Positions 53,953-63,308 of a DNA stretch of 64,000 nucleotides are shown piece by piece. Position numbers and translations under genes: made by a program. The notes below the pieces were generated by a model, which had not been told where the DNA came from, did no database searches, and was given only the letters and a program-made list of their open reading frames with translations. The stretch is from Mediterraneibacter catenae (GTDB lineage Bacteria > Bacillota > Clostridia > Lachnospirales > Lachnospiraceae), in assembly GCF_008691045.1 (NCBI RefSeq), contig NZ_VMSO01000001.1, positions 1-64,000 on the forward strand. Direction: 5' to 3'. Position 1 is the first letter of the stretch; every line of letters begins with the position of its first letter.

Positions 53953-54582
53953 TTACTCTTCTATGCACTCCAGCTTGCTCACGGAGACTTCATATGCTGT
54001 CCTCGTTTCCGTCTCTGTCTCAGAGAGTTTCTTTACATATTCCCTGCTCTGGATGCGTCCCAGTATCCGGACATGCTCACCCACTTCAAAACCCGACGCA
54101 TATCTCGCGTTCCTGCCCCAGCAGATGCACGGGATGTAATCTGACTTTCCATACGGCCTGTTGACTGCCAGCAGCAGGTCCGCGATTTCCCTTCCGAGCG
54201 GCGTCTTCCGGTACACCGGACGTTTACACATATATCCTTCAAGCAGGATGTGATTTGTCCTTGCTCCGTCCGGCTCTTCTTCCACAAACTCAATCTCCCG
54301 TGCAAATACGGACAGCACAAGCCGATTTCTCTGCTCTTCATGGCGATTGTAAGAGCGGAACTGCCCTGTCACCATGATGCACCGGTTCCTGTAATCCTCC
54401 GTCACATCGATCAGCCGCTCCGACACCATGACCGGAATCCTGTCATTTGAACTGCTCAGTCTCCTGACAAGGATGTCTACCATGTAGAACCCCTCGCCGA
54501 ATACCTCGTGGCTGTATGTAAACTCCGACACCACTGTTCCTATGACTGTTACCTGATTGTTCTCAATGATCTTATCTGACAT
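53953..54582 (-). CDS. SSB-like protein with two OB folds
   Basis: This 209-residue cytosolic protein has two tandem OB-fold domains. The first (residues about 8-100) includes NQVTVIGTVVSEF and CIMVTGQFRSYNRH. The second (about 110-205) matches SSB/PriB more clearly, with LLLAVNRPYGKSDYIPC, CICWGRNARYA, and HVRILGRIQSREY. Ordinary bacterial SSB has one OB fold and an acidic tail ending DDDIPF; this has neither. It probably binds single-stranded DNA as an accessory SSB. GGGAG precedes the ATG. It stands alone, divergent from typA. Confidence 0.75.
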   Translation of the reverse strand: MSDKIIENNQVTVIGTVVSEFTYSHEVFGEGFYMVDILVRRLSSSNDRIPVMVSERLIDVTEDYRNRCIMVTGQFRSYNRHEEQRNRLVLSVFAREIEFVEEEPDGARTNHILLEGYMCKRPVYRKTPLGREIADLLLAVNRPYGKSDYIPCICWGRNARYASGFEVGEHVRILGRIQSREYVKKLSETETETRTAYEVSVSKLECIEE

Positions 54583-54744
54583 AATCTGTAGTTCTCCCTT
54601 CCTCTTCCTGGTATTTTTGAGTCACTACTAAATTTATGAAATAATATCATTATTTAGAACTTTCAGTGACAAAAATCATTCGACACATTTCTCATCACCT
54701 ATTCTTGTCAATATAAACACTGAACTTTTTCAACTCCTGAGCAC

Positions 54745-54772
54745 TTGTCAAATATATATTTTGTGATAGAAT
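54745..54772 (+). promoter_or_regulatory. typA promoter
   Basis: TTGTCA, a 16-nt AT-rich spacer and TAGAAT, about 60 nt upstream of the start codon. Confidence 0.7.
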
Positions 54773-54831
54773 AAGGAAGTTGCAGCTATATGAACTATGA
54801 TTATATTTATAAGGAAAGAGTGTAGATATTT

Positions 54832-56661
54832 ATGAAAACAAAACGTGAAGATGTAAGAAATATTGCCATTATAGCTCATGTCGATCACGGCAAGACGACT
54901 CTGGTCGACGAGCTGTTAAAACAGAGCGGCGTATTCCGCGAGAATCAGGAAGTTGCGGAGCGTGTCATGGATTCCAACGACATCGAACGGGAAAGAGGCA
55001 TCACGATCCTCTCCAAGAATACTGCTGTCCACTACAATGGCGTAAAGATCAACATCATCGACACCCCCGGCCATGCTGACTTCGGCGGCGAAGTGGAACG
55101 TGTCCTCAAGATGGTAAACGGCGTAATCCTCGTGGTGGACGCCTTTGAGGGAGCTATGCCACAGACAAAATTCGTGCTCAGAAAAGCGCTGGATTTGAAT
55201 CTTCCGGTCATCGTATGCATCAATAAGATTGACCGTCCTGAAGCCCGCCCGGAAGAGGTGATCGATGAGGTGCTCGAACTCTTTATCGATCTCGGCGCTT
55301 CCGATGATCAGCTTGAATGCCCGTTCGTCTATGCCTCTGCCAAAGCAGGTGTAGCCGTACTTGATCTTACCGACGAAGAACGTGATATGAAGCCTCTCTT
55401 CGAGACGATTCTGGACTACATCCCTGCTCCCGAAGGTGATCCGGATGCCCCGACACAGGTGCTCATCAGCACGATCGATTACAATGAATATGTAGGACGT
55501 ATCGGTATCGGCAAAGTAGACAACGGAACCATTGCTGTGAATCAGGATATGGTGCTTGTAAACCACCACGATCCTGACAAGCAGGAGAAAGTAAAGATCA
55601 GCCGTCTGTATGAATTTGACGGTCTGAATAAAGTAGAGGTAAAAGAAGCGACTATCGGTTCTATCGTAGCCATCTCCGGTATCTCCGATATCTCTATCGG
55701 AGACACGCTCTGTTCTCCTGAGAAGCCGGAAGCGATCCCGTTCCAGAAAATCTCGGAGCCTACGATCGCAATGCAGTTTATTGTAAATGACAGTCCATTT
55801 GCCGGGCAGGAAGGCAAATACGTAACCTCCCGCCACTTAAGAGACCGCCTCTTCCGTGAGCTTAACACGGATGTCAGCCTGCGTGTGGAAGAAATGGAAA
55901 ACACAGACAGCTTTAAGGTATCCGGACGCGGGGAACTGCATCTGTCCGTACTCATCGAAAACATGCGCAGAGAGGGATACGAATTCGCCGTAAGTAAAGC
56001 TGAAGTCCTCTACCATACAGACGAAAACGGCAAAAAGCTGGAACCAATGGAACTTGCTTACATCGATGTCCCGGATGAATTTACCGGCGTAGTGATCGAA
56101 AAGCTCGGGCAGAGAAAGGGGGAACTCCGGAACATGGGCACTACAGGCGGCGGTTATACACGTCTGGAGTTTTCTATTCCTTCAAGAGGTCTGATCGGCT
56201 ACCGCGGAGAGTTCCTGACTGATACGAAAGGAAATGGGATCCTGAATACAAGCTTTGACGGCTATGCACCGTACAAGGGAGATATCCAGTACCGCAAACA
56301 AGGCTCCCTTATCGCATTTGAAACCGGAGAATCCGTTACTTACGGATTGTACAGCGCTCAGGAGCGTGGTACACTGTTTATAGGTCCCGGCGAGAAAGTA
56401 TACGCCGGTATGGTCATCGGGCAGAACGGAAAAGCCGAGGATATCGAGCTCAACGTCTGCAAAACAAAGCATCTGACCAACACCCGTTCCTCCAGCGCAG
56501 ACGAAGCGCTCCGTCTGACACCGCCTCGTATCCTGAGCCTGGAGCAGGCGCTTGACTTTATCGATACAGACGAACTGCTTGAGGTAACTCCGAAATCACT
56601 GCGTATCCGTAAAAAGATCCTGGATTCCAGAATGAGAAAACGGAGTGCCATGAAGCAGTAA
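54832..56661 (+). CDS. typA: Ribosome-associated GTPase TypA/BipA
   Basis: This 609-residue translational GTPase of the EF-G type associates with ribosomes under stress. G motifs are AHVDHGKTTL (G1), RGITI (G2), DTPGHADFGGE (G3), NKIDRPEA (G4) and YASAKAG (G5), followed by beta-barrel domain II, domains III and V and the BipA-specific C-terminal domain (GPGEKVYAGMVIG...KHLTNTRSS). Length is normal. AAGGAAAG precedes the ATG and a promoter lies just upstream. The next gene, a PsiE-like membrane protein, starts about 50 nt downstream. Confidence 0.98.
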   Translation: MKTKREDVRNIAIIAHVDHGKTTLVDELLKQSGVFRENQEVAERVMDSNDIERERGITILSKNTAVHYNGVKINIIDTPGHADFGGEVERVLKMVNGVILVVDAFEGAMPQTKFVLRKALDLNLPVIVCINKIDRPEARPEEVIDEVLELFIDLGASDDQLECPFVYASAKAGVAVLDLTDEERDMKPLFETILDYIPAPEGDPDAPTQVLISTIDYNEYVGRIGIGKVDNGTIAVNQDMVLVNHHDPDKQEKVKISRLYEFDGLNKVEVKEATIGSIVAISGISDISIGDTLCSPEKPEAIPFQKISEPTIAMQFIVNDSPFAGQEGKYVTSRHLRDRLFRELNTDVSLRVEEMENTDSFKVSGRGELHLSVLIENMRREGYEFAVSKAEVLYHTDENGKKLEPMELAYIDVPDEFTGVVIEKLGQRKGELRNMGTTGGGYTRLEFSIPSRGLIGYRGEFLTDTKGNGILNTSFDGYAPYKGDIQYRKQGSLIAFETGESVTYGLYSAQERGTLFIGPGEKVYAGMVIGQNGKAEDIELNVCKTKHLTNTRSSSADEALRLTPPRILSLEQALDFIDTDELLEVTPKSLRIRKKILDSRMRKRSAMKQ

Positions 56662-56712
56662 AAGACAGCGCCGATTAACAATAAACATTTGTACGAAAAT
56701 GAGGAGATACTT

Positions 56713-57327
56713 ATGGAGAAATACGCACGTCTGTTTTTAAAACACCTGACAAAGATCATGGAGTTCATTATCGCCGTTCTGCTTGCCTGCGGCATCATTA
56801 TTATGATCGTCCAGCTCATCTTCTCCATAGGTGAGCTCCCGGATCTGAATACTTATCCGAATTACGACGATCTTCTCACCTCATGTTTCAACCTGATTAT
56901 CGGTGTTGAGCTGATCCGCATGCTGTATCTTCATACGCCGATCACGGTATTTGAGGTGCTGCTGTTCGCCATTGCCCGCCAGGTGATCATCGATCACTCA
57001 TCTCCGTTGAACAGTCTCATCGGAGTCATCGCAATCGCGATCCTGTTCGCTACAAGGAAGTTCCTGTTTGCTCCTTTTGACGAGACAGAAAAGACTGTTT
57101 TCCGTGCTTCTCAGAAAGTATGCCGGATTAACAGACTGTTCCATCTTGATATTCCTTACAGTGACAAAGATGACACCCTGCTTGATGTCCTTCTCCGGAA
57201 AATGGAGGAAGACGATACTGAGCCTGGATCCGGGGCATGCGTGTACTTTTCCGACTTCGGCCTGCGTATCGCTAAAGTGAGGGATGGAAAAATCACCCGC
57301 ATAGAAGTGATTCGTTCTATACATTAA
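56713..57327 (+). CDS. PsiE-like membrane protein with C-terminal cytosolic domain
   Basis: This 204-residue membrane protein has 3-4 hydrophobic segments (residues about 16-38, 55-72, 75-90, 97-112). They follow the layout of phosphate-starvation-inducible PsiE proteins (short helices with an LIIGVELIRML segment and IARQVIIDH). The C-terminal ~85 residues are soluble. They contain DKDDTLLDVLLRKMEEDD followed by a beta-like segment VYFSDFGLRIAKVRDGKI that recalls the regulatory domain of ion transporters. Function is unknown. GAGGAG precedes the ATG at 56713. It is likely co-transcribed with typA. Confidence 0.65.
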   Translation: MEKYARLFLKHLTKIMEFIIAVLLACGIIIMIVQLIFSIGELPDLNTYPNYDDLLTSCFNLIIGVELIRMLYLHTPITVFEVLLFAIARQVIIDHSSPLNSLIGVIAIAILFATRKFLFAPFDETEKTVFRASQKVCRINRLFHLDIPYSDKDDTLLDVLLRKMEEDDTEPGSGACVYFSDFGLRIAKVRDGKITRIEVIRSIH

Positions 57328-57414
57328 TCATCTTCCATGTTATAATATTTACATAATACATACACATATTTAACACATGTTTATGTAAAATATAAACAAA
57401 AGGAGTTGAACAGT

Positions 57415-57972
57415 ATGAATTTTATCATCAGCGGAAAAAACATTGAAGTAACACAGGGACTCAAAGACGCAATTGAACAGAAATTAGGCAAGCTTGAGAG
57501 GTACTTCACTCCTGAAACAGAAATCATTGTTACCTTAAGCGTAGAGAAAGGTCGCCAGAAGATTGAGGTGACGATCCCTGTCAAGGGAAACATCATCCGT
57601 TCAGAGCAGACAAGCAATGACATGTATGTATCTATCGATCTCGTAGAAGAGATCATCGAACGCCAGCTCCGCAAATATAAAAACAAGCTGGTTGCAAAGA
57701 ATCAGGGACATCCTACTTCAGCAGCACCGTCCGGCAGTATCCGGAAAGAATTCATAGAGTCTGAAGAAGAGTCTCCCGAGGACAACGAAATCCGTATCGT
57801 ACGTACGAAAAAGTTCGGCATTAAACCGATGTATCCTGAAGATGCATGTATTCAGATGGAACTTCTGGGACACAGCTTCTTTGTTTTCTCCAACGCAGAG
57901 ACCGAAGAGGTCAATGTAGTATACAAAAGAAAAGACGGATCTTTCGGTCTGATCGAGCCTGAATTCTCATAA
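57415..57972 (+). CDS. hpf: Long-form ribosome hibernation-promoting factor HPF
   Basis: This 185-residue protein dimerises and silences 70S ribosomes into 100S particles in stationary phase or stress. The N-terminal S30AE/YfiA domain (MNFIISGKNIEVTQGLKDA, ending near RQLRKYKNKL) is followed by a linker and the C-terminal dimerisation domain (VRTKKFGIKPMYPEDACIQ, ELLGHSFFVF, VVYKRKDGSFGLIEP). The ATG at 57415 has GGAG 9 nt upstream; an in-frame TTG 9 nt earlier lies in the ribosome site itself. A TATAAT-containing weak promoter occurs at about 57341. It ends before a strong terminator. Confidence 0.97.
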   Translation: MNFIISGKNIEVTQGLKDAIEQKLGKLERYFTPETEIIVTLSVEKGRQKIEVTIPVKGNIIRSEQTSNDMYVSIDLVEEIIERQLRKYKNKLVAKNQGHPTSAAPSGSIRKEFIESEEESPEDNEIRIVRTKKFGIKPMYPEDACIQMELLGHSFFVFSNAETEEVNVVYKRKDGSFGLIEPEFS

Positions 57973-57994
57973 CTTCTGATCACACGTTTTACCT

Positions 57995-58050
57995 CCGCCT
58001 GTGAAAACGGATTCCATGAGTCCCTCATGAAATACCGCTTTCACAGGCGG
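57995..58050. terminator. Bidirectional terminator after hpf
   Basis: A 16-bp stem (CCGCCTGTGAAAACGG / CCGCTTTCACAGGCGG, one mismatch) is followed by TTTTTATT on the plus strand. It sits between convergent hpf and yigZ. Confidence 0.88.
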
Positions 58051-58053
58051 TTT

Positions 58054-58707
58054 TTATTCATTCCAGATCTGGATGCCATTTTCTGTCTGCGCAAACCAGC
58101 AGTCACCTTTTTTCTCCATGACAGCCTGTCCGTTCGTCCCTTCCTGCACTTCTTTACTGAACGCCCTCTCTTCTTCCTCCGGAACAAGGACCGATATCAC
58201 CACCCGGTCCGTATAGACCGTATCCTGTATATACAAGCCCCGCTGAGCGATCAGATACTGTATCTTTCCCAGTCCGGCATAGTCTGTATGGATGTCCACT
58301 CTGAATCCGAAAATTCTGGTAATGATCACACTGTGGGAAAGCGCTTCGGCAGACGCGGCAGTATATGACCGCACAAGACCGCCTGTCCCCAGGAGTGTGC
58401 CTCCAAAATACCGGGTAACGGCAACCAAAACATTCGTGATCCCTTTGCCGCGGATCACTTCAAGGATCGGTTTTCCCGCTGTACCCGCCGGTTCCCCGTC
58501 GTCACTCATCCGCTCTGAAGCAGGATTCCTTCCGATTATATATGCCCAGCAGTGATGTCTTGCATCCCAGTATTTCTTCTTTATCTCCTCCAGATAAGCG
58601 AAAGCCTCCTCTTCAGAGGCCACCGGATAAACTTGCCCTATAAAACGTGATCTCTTTTCGATATACTCTCCTGTTCCGCCTCTGTATACAGTATCATATC
58701 TGTCCAT
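58054..58707 (-). CDS. YigZ/IMPACT family protein
   Basis: This 217-residue cytosolic protein is of the YigZ/IMPACT family. The N-terminal UPF0029 domain has IEKRSRFIGQVYPVASEEE, DARHHCWAYIIGR, RMSDDGEPAGTAGKPIL, and YFGGTLLGTGGLVRSY. The C-terminal YigZ domain (DUF1949) follows. IMPACT relatives regulate translation-related kinases in eukaryotes; the bacterial function is unsettled. It faces hpf, sharing a terminator with it, and is transcribed divergently from the PBP gene. Length is normal for the family. Confidence 0.94.
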   Translation of the reverse strand: MDRYDTVYRGGTGEYIEKRSRFIGQVYPVASEEEAFAYLEEIKKKYWDARHHCWAYIIGRNPASERMSDDGEPAGTAGKPILEVIRGKGITNVLVAVTRYFGGTLLGTGGLVRSYTAASAEALSHSVIITRIFGFRVDIHTDYAGLGKIQYLIAQRGLYIQDTVYTDRVVISVLVPEEEERAFSKEVQEGTNGQAVMEKKGDCWFAQTENGIQIWNE

Positions 58708-58799
58708 ACCAATTCTCCTTCCGGCGAAATCCGCACTCTGCAGATTAACGATATTATATTATCAAATAATTTAGAAAATATGAAGATTTTATTTTTAAC

Positions 58800-58828
58800 T
58801 TTATTTATATGCGTATATTTGATATAAT
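58800..58828 (+). promoter_or_regulatory. Promoter of the class A PBP gene
   Basis: TTTATT, a 17-nt spacer and perfect TATAAT, about 30 nt upstream of the GTG start. Confidence 0.6.
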
Positions 58829-58857
58829 CATGAGAGTTGAAAAGGAGGATGTTATTC

Positions 58858-61467
58858 GTGAATTACGGGAAAAAAAATCTTTCCAAAAGAAAGAAAGCTC
58901 TTTCTTCAAAAAAAAGAATGAAAAAGAAACGTGTAGGCGTACGGTTCTTTAAAGCTCTTATCATATGTATAATCCTTCTGGGTATCATATGCGTCGCCGG
59001 GGCGGCGGTTTTCGCCAAGAAGATTATAGACAACGCACCGGATGTCTCGGCAGAGGACATACTTCCGCAGGGATATACGACCAATATCACGGATGAAAGC
59101 GGGAACGTGATCGAGACTCTGAGCGACTCCGATTCAAACCGTGTATACAAGACATATGAGGAGATCACAGCCAATTCCGAATATCTTCCGCATGCATTTG
59201 TCGCCATTGAGGATGAACGTTTTTACGAACACAACGGAGTTGACCTTCAGGGCGTTATACGTGCCGGAATAGTGGGAATTACCAACGGCTTTAATTTTTC
59301 AGAGGGTGCCAGTACACTTACACAGCAGCTTATCAAAAACAATATCTTTCCTGATTTTGTCAACGAGAGCAGTTTTGAGAGAGTTGAACGTAAGCTCCAG
59401 GAGCAGTATCTGGCCCTGCAGTTTGAAAAAGAAATGAGCAAAGAACAGATTCTGGAAGCTTATATGAACACGATCAATCTGGGGCAGGGATGTCTCGGAG
59501 TAGAGACTGCGGCTCAGCGCTATTTTAACAAATCAGCCTCTGATCTGACGCTGTCCGAATGCGCGGTCATTGCAGCTATCACACAGAATCCGACTGCTTA
59601 TGACCCGGTGACAAACCCTGAAAAAAATGCGCAGCGCCGGCAAACCGTCCTCGATAATATGCTGGAGCAGGGGGATATCACCCAGGCTGAATATGATGAA
59701 GCTATAGCAGATAAGGTGTACGACCGCATTCTTGAGACCGCAGCCGTCACACAGGATACTACTCCTTACTCCTACTTCACTGACGCTCTGATCGAAGATG
59801 TTGTTCAGGATCTTATGGATGTAAAGGGCTATTCGGAGACACAGGCATACAATCTGCTCTATAGCGGCGGACTTACGATCACTTCCACGCAGGATACGTC
59901 GATCCAGGATATCTGCGATGAAGTAATCTCTAATGAAGACTATTATCCGGTCAAGGAGTACGGGCTTGATTTCGCTCTTACGATCCATCGTGCCGACGGA
60001 ACTGCCGAGAACTACAGCAGGGAAATGCTCGGTCAATATATACGGGAAACAACCGGGGACAGCAACCCTCTTGTCTTCTCTTCCGAGGAAGAGGCCAAGC
60101 AGGCGATCGAAGATTATAAGAGCACACTGAATATTAATACAGAAGCAGGTGATACAGTTGATGAGAATTACACTGTCACGCTGCAGCCTCAGGTATCTTT
60201 CGTCGTCATGGATCAGTACACCGGCGAAGTCAAAGCCATCGTAGGGGGCCGCGGCGAGAAATCAGGAAACCTCACGTTCAACCGCGCCACTGACGACCCT
60301 CAGCAGCCGGGTTCTGTATTCAAGATCCTTTCAACTTATGCGCCCGGCCTGAACGAGGGTAAGATTACTCTTGCAACGACGAAGGTAGACGAACCGTACA
60401 AATATGCAACCGGACAGAACGTGCCCAACTCCTACAGCGGTTACCGCGGAGCCATGTCCGTCCGCGATGCGATCAAGATATCATGTAATACGATTGCCGT
60501 AGAGACCTTCACTGATGACGTCGGACTGCGGACCGGATACGAATATCTGAAAGAGTTCGGATTTTCAACGCTCAGCGATTCCGATATTGCTCAGGCAACG
60601 GCGCTCGGAGGAATCACAAACGGTGTCTACAATCTCGAGCTGACTGCCGCATTCGCTTCTATTGCAAACAGCGGCACATATACGGAACCAGTCCTTTACA
60701 CACAGATCCTTGACCATGACGGCAATGTCCTGATCGACAATTCAACTCCGTCCACTCATGAGGTAATAAAGGACTCCACTGCTTATCTTCTGACCAGTGC
60801 CATGGAGGATGTAGTCAACAGTGGTACAGGTTACGGTGCCGGATTAAGCAATATGACAACAGCAGGTAAGACTGGTTCCACAGACGACTATGCGGACCGT
60901 TGGTTTGTCGGATTTACACCTTACTACACTGCCGGTATCTGGGGAGGTTATGATTCCAACAAATCCATGGCGAGCTACGGCTCCTGGCATCTTTCTATCT
61001 GGAATGCCATCATGGAGAGGATACACCAGAACCTTGAAGATAAAGACTTCGAGATGCCTTCTTCTGTTGTGCAAAGGACAATATGTACGGAAACCGGACT
61101 TCTGGCAGTAAGCAGTTGTCCATCCCGAACAGATTATTTCGATGCAGATACACTACCTACCGAGAGCTGCTCAGGGCATTACGTTGAACCTGAACCGGAA
61201 GAAGAGGAAGAAGACAGCGAGGAACAGGACTCAAATACCGATAATAATCAGGACAATACAACTGGCGATAATACCGGTGACAATAACACCGGCGGTGATA
61301 ATACCGGTGACAATAATACTGGGGGCAACACCGGCGGCGGCAATACTGACGGCGGCAACACTGGCGGCGGCAGTACCGGCGGCGGCGATTCCGGCGGTGG
61401 CAACACCGGCGGCGGTAACACCGGCGGCGGTAACACCGGCGGCGGCGGAACAGCACCGCAAGGATAA
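58858..61467 (+). CDS. Class A penicillin-binding protein (PBP1A-like)
   Basis: This 869-residue bifunctional wall synthase has a Lys/Arg-rich cytosolic N-terminus, one membrane helix (residues about 32-54), then a GT51 glycosyltransferase with EDERFYEHNGVD and GASTLTQQLIKN. The transpeptidase domain has the active-site Ser486 in PGSVFK, the SCN motif (KISCNTIAV) and KTGST. The tail of about 100 residues starts with acidic EPEPEEEEEDSEE and becomes a Gly/Asn/Thr/Asp repeat of the GGGNTGGG type ending TAPQG. GTG is chosen as start because AGGAGG lies 9 nt upstream; an in-frame TTG starts within the SD. Strong terminator follows. Confidence 0.95.
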   Translation: MNYGKKNLSKRKKALSSKKRMKKKRVGVRFFKALIICIILLGIICVAGAAVFAKKIIDNAPDVSAEDILPQGYTTNITDESGNVIETLSDSDSNRVYKTYEEITANSEYLPHAFVAIEDERFYEHNGVDLQGVIRAGIVGITNGFNFSEGASTLTQQLIKNNIFPDFVNESSFERVERKLQEQYLALQFEKEMSKEQILEAYMNTINLGQGCLGVETAAQRYFNKSASDLTLSECAVIAAITQNPTAYDPVTNPEKNAQRRQTVLDNMLEQGDITQAEYDEAIADKVYDRILETAAVTQDTTPYSYFTDALIEDVVQDLMDVKGYSETQAYNLLYSGGLTITSTQDTSIQDICDEVISNEDYYPVKEYGLDFALTIHRADGTAENYSREMLGQYIRETTGDSNPLVFSSEEEAKQAIEDYKSTLNINTEAGDTVDENYTVTLQPQVSFVVMDQYTGEVKAIVGGRGEKSGNLTFNRATDDPQQPGSVFKILSTYAPGLNEGKITLATTKVDEPYKYATGQNVPNSYSGYRGAMSVRDAIKISCNTIAVETFTDDVGLRTGYEYLKEFGFSTLSDSDIAQATALGGITNGVYNLELTAAFASIANSGTYTEPVLYTQILDHDGNVLIDNSTPSTHEVIKDSTAYLLTSAMEDVVNSGTGYGAGLSNMTTAGKTGSTDDYADRWFVGFTPYYTAGIWGGYDSNKSMASYGSWHLSIWNAIMERIHQNLEDKDFEMPSSVVQRTICTETGLLAVSSCPSRTDYFDADTLPTESCSGHYVEPEPEEEEEDSEEQDSNTDNNQDNTTGDNTGDNNTGGDNTGDNNTGGNTGGGNTDGGNTGGGSTGGGDSGGGNTGGGNTGGGNTGGGGTAPQG

Positions 61468-61484
61468 AAGAAAGATCATACCAT

Positions 61485-61532
61485 AAAGAACGGAACCCCT
61501 TCCTTTTATACCGTGAAGGGGTTCCGTTCTTT
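61485..61532. terminator. Bidirectional terminator after the PBP gene
   Basis: An 18-bp perfect stem AAAGAACGGAACCCCTTC / GAAGGGGTTCCGTTCTTT, with TTTGTTTATG following on the plus strand. It separates convergent genes. Confidence 0.9.
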
Positions 61533-61561
61533 GTTTATGTGACCGTCATGATCCTTTTATA

Positions 61562-62923
61562 TTAATCCATCTTATTATAGATTTCTTTATTAAGCACGCC
61601 CTCTTTAAAGTTTACGATAACGTTTGTAGCTGCATCACCGATAACGTTCAATGTGATAACCGCCATTCCCGGCAGATAGTTCATTGCAAGAACTAATGAA
61701 TAGCCGATCATGCACAGTTCTGAAGTCATTCCGAGTCCGGACATAACGACATATACCATTGTTGTTCCCGCTACAGGGATCGCCGGGCACCCCATTGCTG
61801 TACAAATTGAAAGGAATGCTGCCATAACCAGTGTTGACGGTGTGATATCGATTCCCGCCGCTGTAGCAATAAATGTGATCGCTATCATATGCATTGCTGT
61901 CGTACCGTTCATATTGATCGTCATACCTGTCGGGAGTACGAAACTGCTGATCTCTTCCGTACAGCCAAGTTCATTGATACATGTCTTTGTATTCAGCGGA
62001 AGTGTTGCTGCCGATGAGTTTGTTGCCGCCGCAAACAGACCGATCTTAAATGATTTCTTAAGGAACGGAATCGGATTCAGCCGTGTGGTAAGGAAAATAC
62101 CGATGGGATATATAGTAGATACAAGCACCAGACTAACAATGATGGTTGTTATCATCCATACAAGCGTCGGTCTGATATATTCCACACCGTAAACAGCAAG
62201 TGTCCTGCAGATCATACAGAAAATCGCAACAGGTCCCACTCTGTCGATAAGGAAATTCAGGAACATCTGAATAATATCATTGAGATTCTCAAGCACTTTC
62301 TTCAAAGGATCTGCCTTTTCGCCTAAGAATGTCATGCATAATCCCATTATGATCGCTACCACACACACTGCCAGAATCTCATTATTTGATGTAAATGCCG
62401 AAAACAGGTTTGACGGTACAGCCGTAATGACAGCTGTCAGCGGATTATATCCTTCCATCGTTACTGCTTCTGTCGCCATTTCACTTGGCAGGTTGACGTT
62501 AAACCATCCCATGCTTCTTACAAAGTAAGCTGCCGCCCCGGCAAGAGCTGCTGCTACAACATAAAAGCATATGTATGTAATAAATGTCTTGCCTGCGATC
62601 TTCCCCAGCCTCTCAGGATTAGCCAGACTGCACATCGCAAGGCTCAACGAGGTCAGTACCAGTGGTACGATCGCCATCTGTAGTCCTCTCATAAAAAGCT
62701 GCCCGATAATATAAAGGAGGCCAAGCCCTTCAAACCCGTCTGTTGCCGTGATATCCTGGAAGAATATCGCGTCTACAATATTCCAGACTCCTTCATTTCC
62801 GTTTCCATTGAGAAATTCTCTGAGGACAAGACACAGAAAACCGACTACAAAGCCGGCGATCACTGCGATGATCATCCTTTTGACAATTGAACCTCTCTTC
62901 TTTTCTTTCTTTTCGTTTGCCAT
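61562..62923 (-). CDS. Dicarboxylate/amino-acid:cation symporter (DAACS family)
   Basis: This 453-residue membrane symporter of the GltP/DctA/SstT group has about 8 membrane helices plus two re-entrant hairpins. The family's serine-rich hairpin appears as AAATNSSAATLPLNT, and the substrate/cation motif as NMNGTTAM. The second hairpin is near GCPAIPVAGTTMVYVV. It imports glutamate, aspartate, serine or dicarboxylates with Na+ or H+. The start at 62923 is set by GGAAGGTGG upstream and follows normal family length; an in-frame upstream extension of 38 residues is unlikely. Near-consensus promoter lies upstream. Confidence 0.93.
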   Translation of the reverse strand: MANEKKEKKRGSIVKRMIIAVIAGFVVGFLCLVLREFLNGNGNEGVWNIVDAIFFQDITATDGFEGLGLLYIIGQLFMRGLQMAIVPLVLTSLSLAMCSLANPERLGKIAGKTFITYICFYVVAAALAGAAAYFVRSMGWFNVNLPSEMATEAVTMEGYNPLTAVITAVPSNLFSAFTSNNEILAVCVVAIIMGLCMTFLGEKADPLKKVLENLNDIIQMFLNFLIDRVGPVAIFCMICRTLAVYGVEYIRPTLVWMITTIIVSLVLVSTIYPIGIFLTTRLNPIPFLKKSFKIGLFAAATNSSAATLPLNTKTCINELGCTEEISSFVLPTGMTINMNGTTAMHMIAITFIATAAGIDITPSTLVMAAFLSICTAMGCPAIPVAGTTMVYVVMSGLGMTSELCMIGYSLVLAMNYLPGMAVITLNVIGDAATNVIVNFKEGVLNKEIYNKMD

Positions 62924-63005
62924 AATTCCACCTTCCCCGTTTTTTGTTTTTAACTTGTATACCAATGACTTCTCATTGTGTATACTGCACGAATGCTTTA
63001 CATGT

Positions 63006-63034
63006 ATTTTACGATTGAGAAAGTTTAATGTCAA
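63006..63034 (-). promoter_or_regulatory. Promoter of the dicarboxylate/amino-acid symporter
   Basis: TTGACA, a 17-nt spacer and TAAAAT on the minus strand, about 80 nt upstream of the start codon. Confidence 0.75.
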
Positions 63035-63199
63035 CATTTTTTCTTTATTTCAAAGATTTTTCTATGTTTTAACCAATTTTTTTGATTTTTTTTGTTATAT
63101 ATTTTTTTGATTTATGCATTTTATTTTCGTTTCAAAGATATTTCCAAAAGCAAACAAAAAATTCCTCTTCATTTCTCTGCGGATGAGCCTTCATATACG

Positions 63200-63256
63200 G
63201 AAACAGGGGGCCGGATTCGGGTAAATATATCTCCTCGATTCCGGCACCCCTGTTTC
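63200..63256 (-). terminator. Hairpin after the DeoR-type gene
   Basis: GAAACAGGGG-GCCGGA pairs with TCCGGC-CCCCTGTTTC (one bulged base), about 16 bp. It lies about 50 nt after the gene's stop. The U-tract on the minus strand is weak (CCGTATATG). Confidence 0.6.
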
Positions 63257-63308
63257 AGTGCACATTCTGTCAATATTCAGTTTCCATCATTTTCCGGGAT
63301 AAAGCGGC

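Larger units (their letters stand above)
62924..63308. other. Intergenic region upstream of the symporter gene
   Basis: A 385-nt gap. It holds the symporter promoter (63006-63034), a very AT-rich stretch (about 63040-63130, long T-runs on the plus strand), and a long hairpin near 63200-63256 that follows the DeoR-type gene. No convincing coding sequence is seen on either strand. A DeoR-type or catabolite operator cannot be recognised by eye. Confidence 0.6.

Noticed and set aside
61157-61456. Arg/Cys-rich, Ala-rich and Pro-rich antisense frames at the end of the PBP gene
   Set aside because: They arise from the low-complexity glycine-codon repeat read in other frames.
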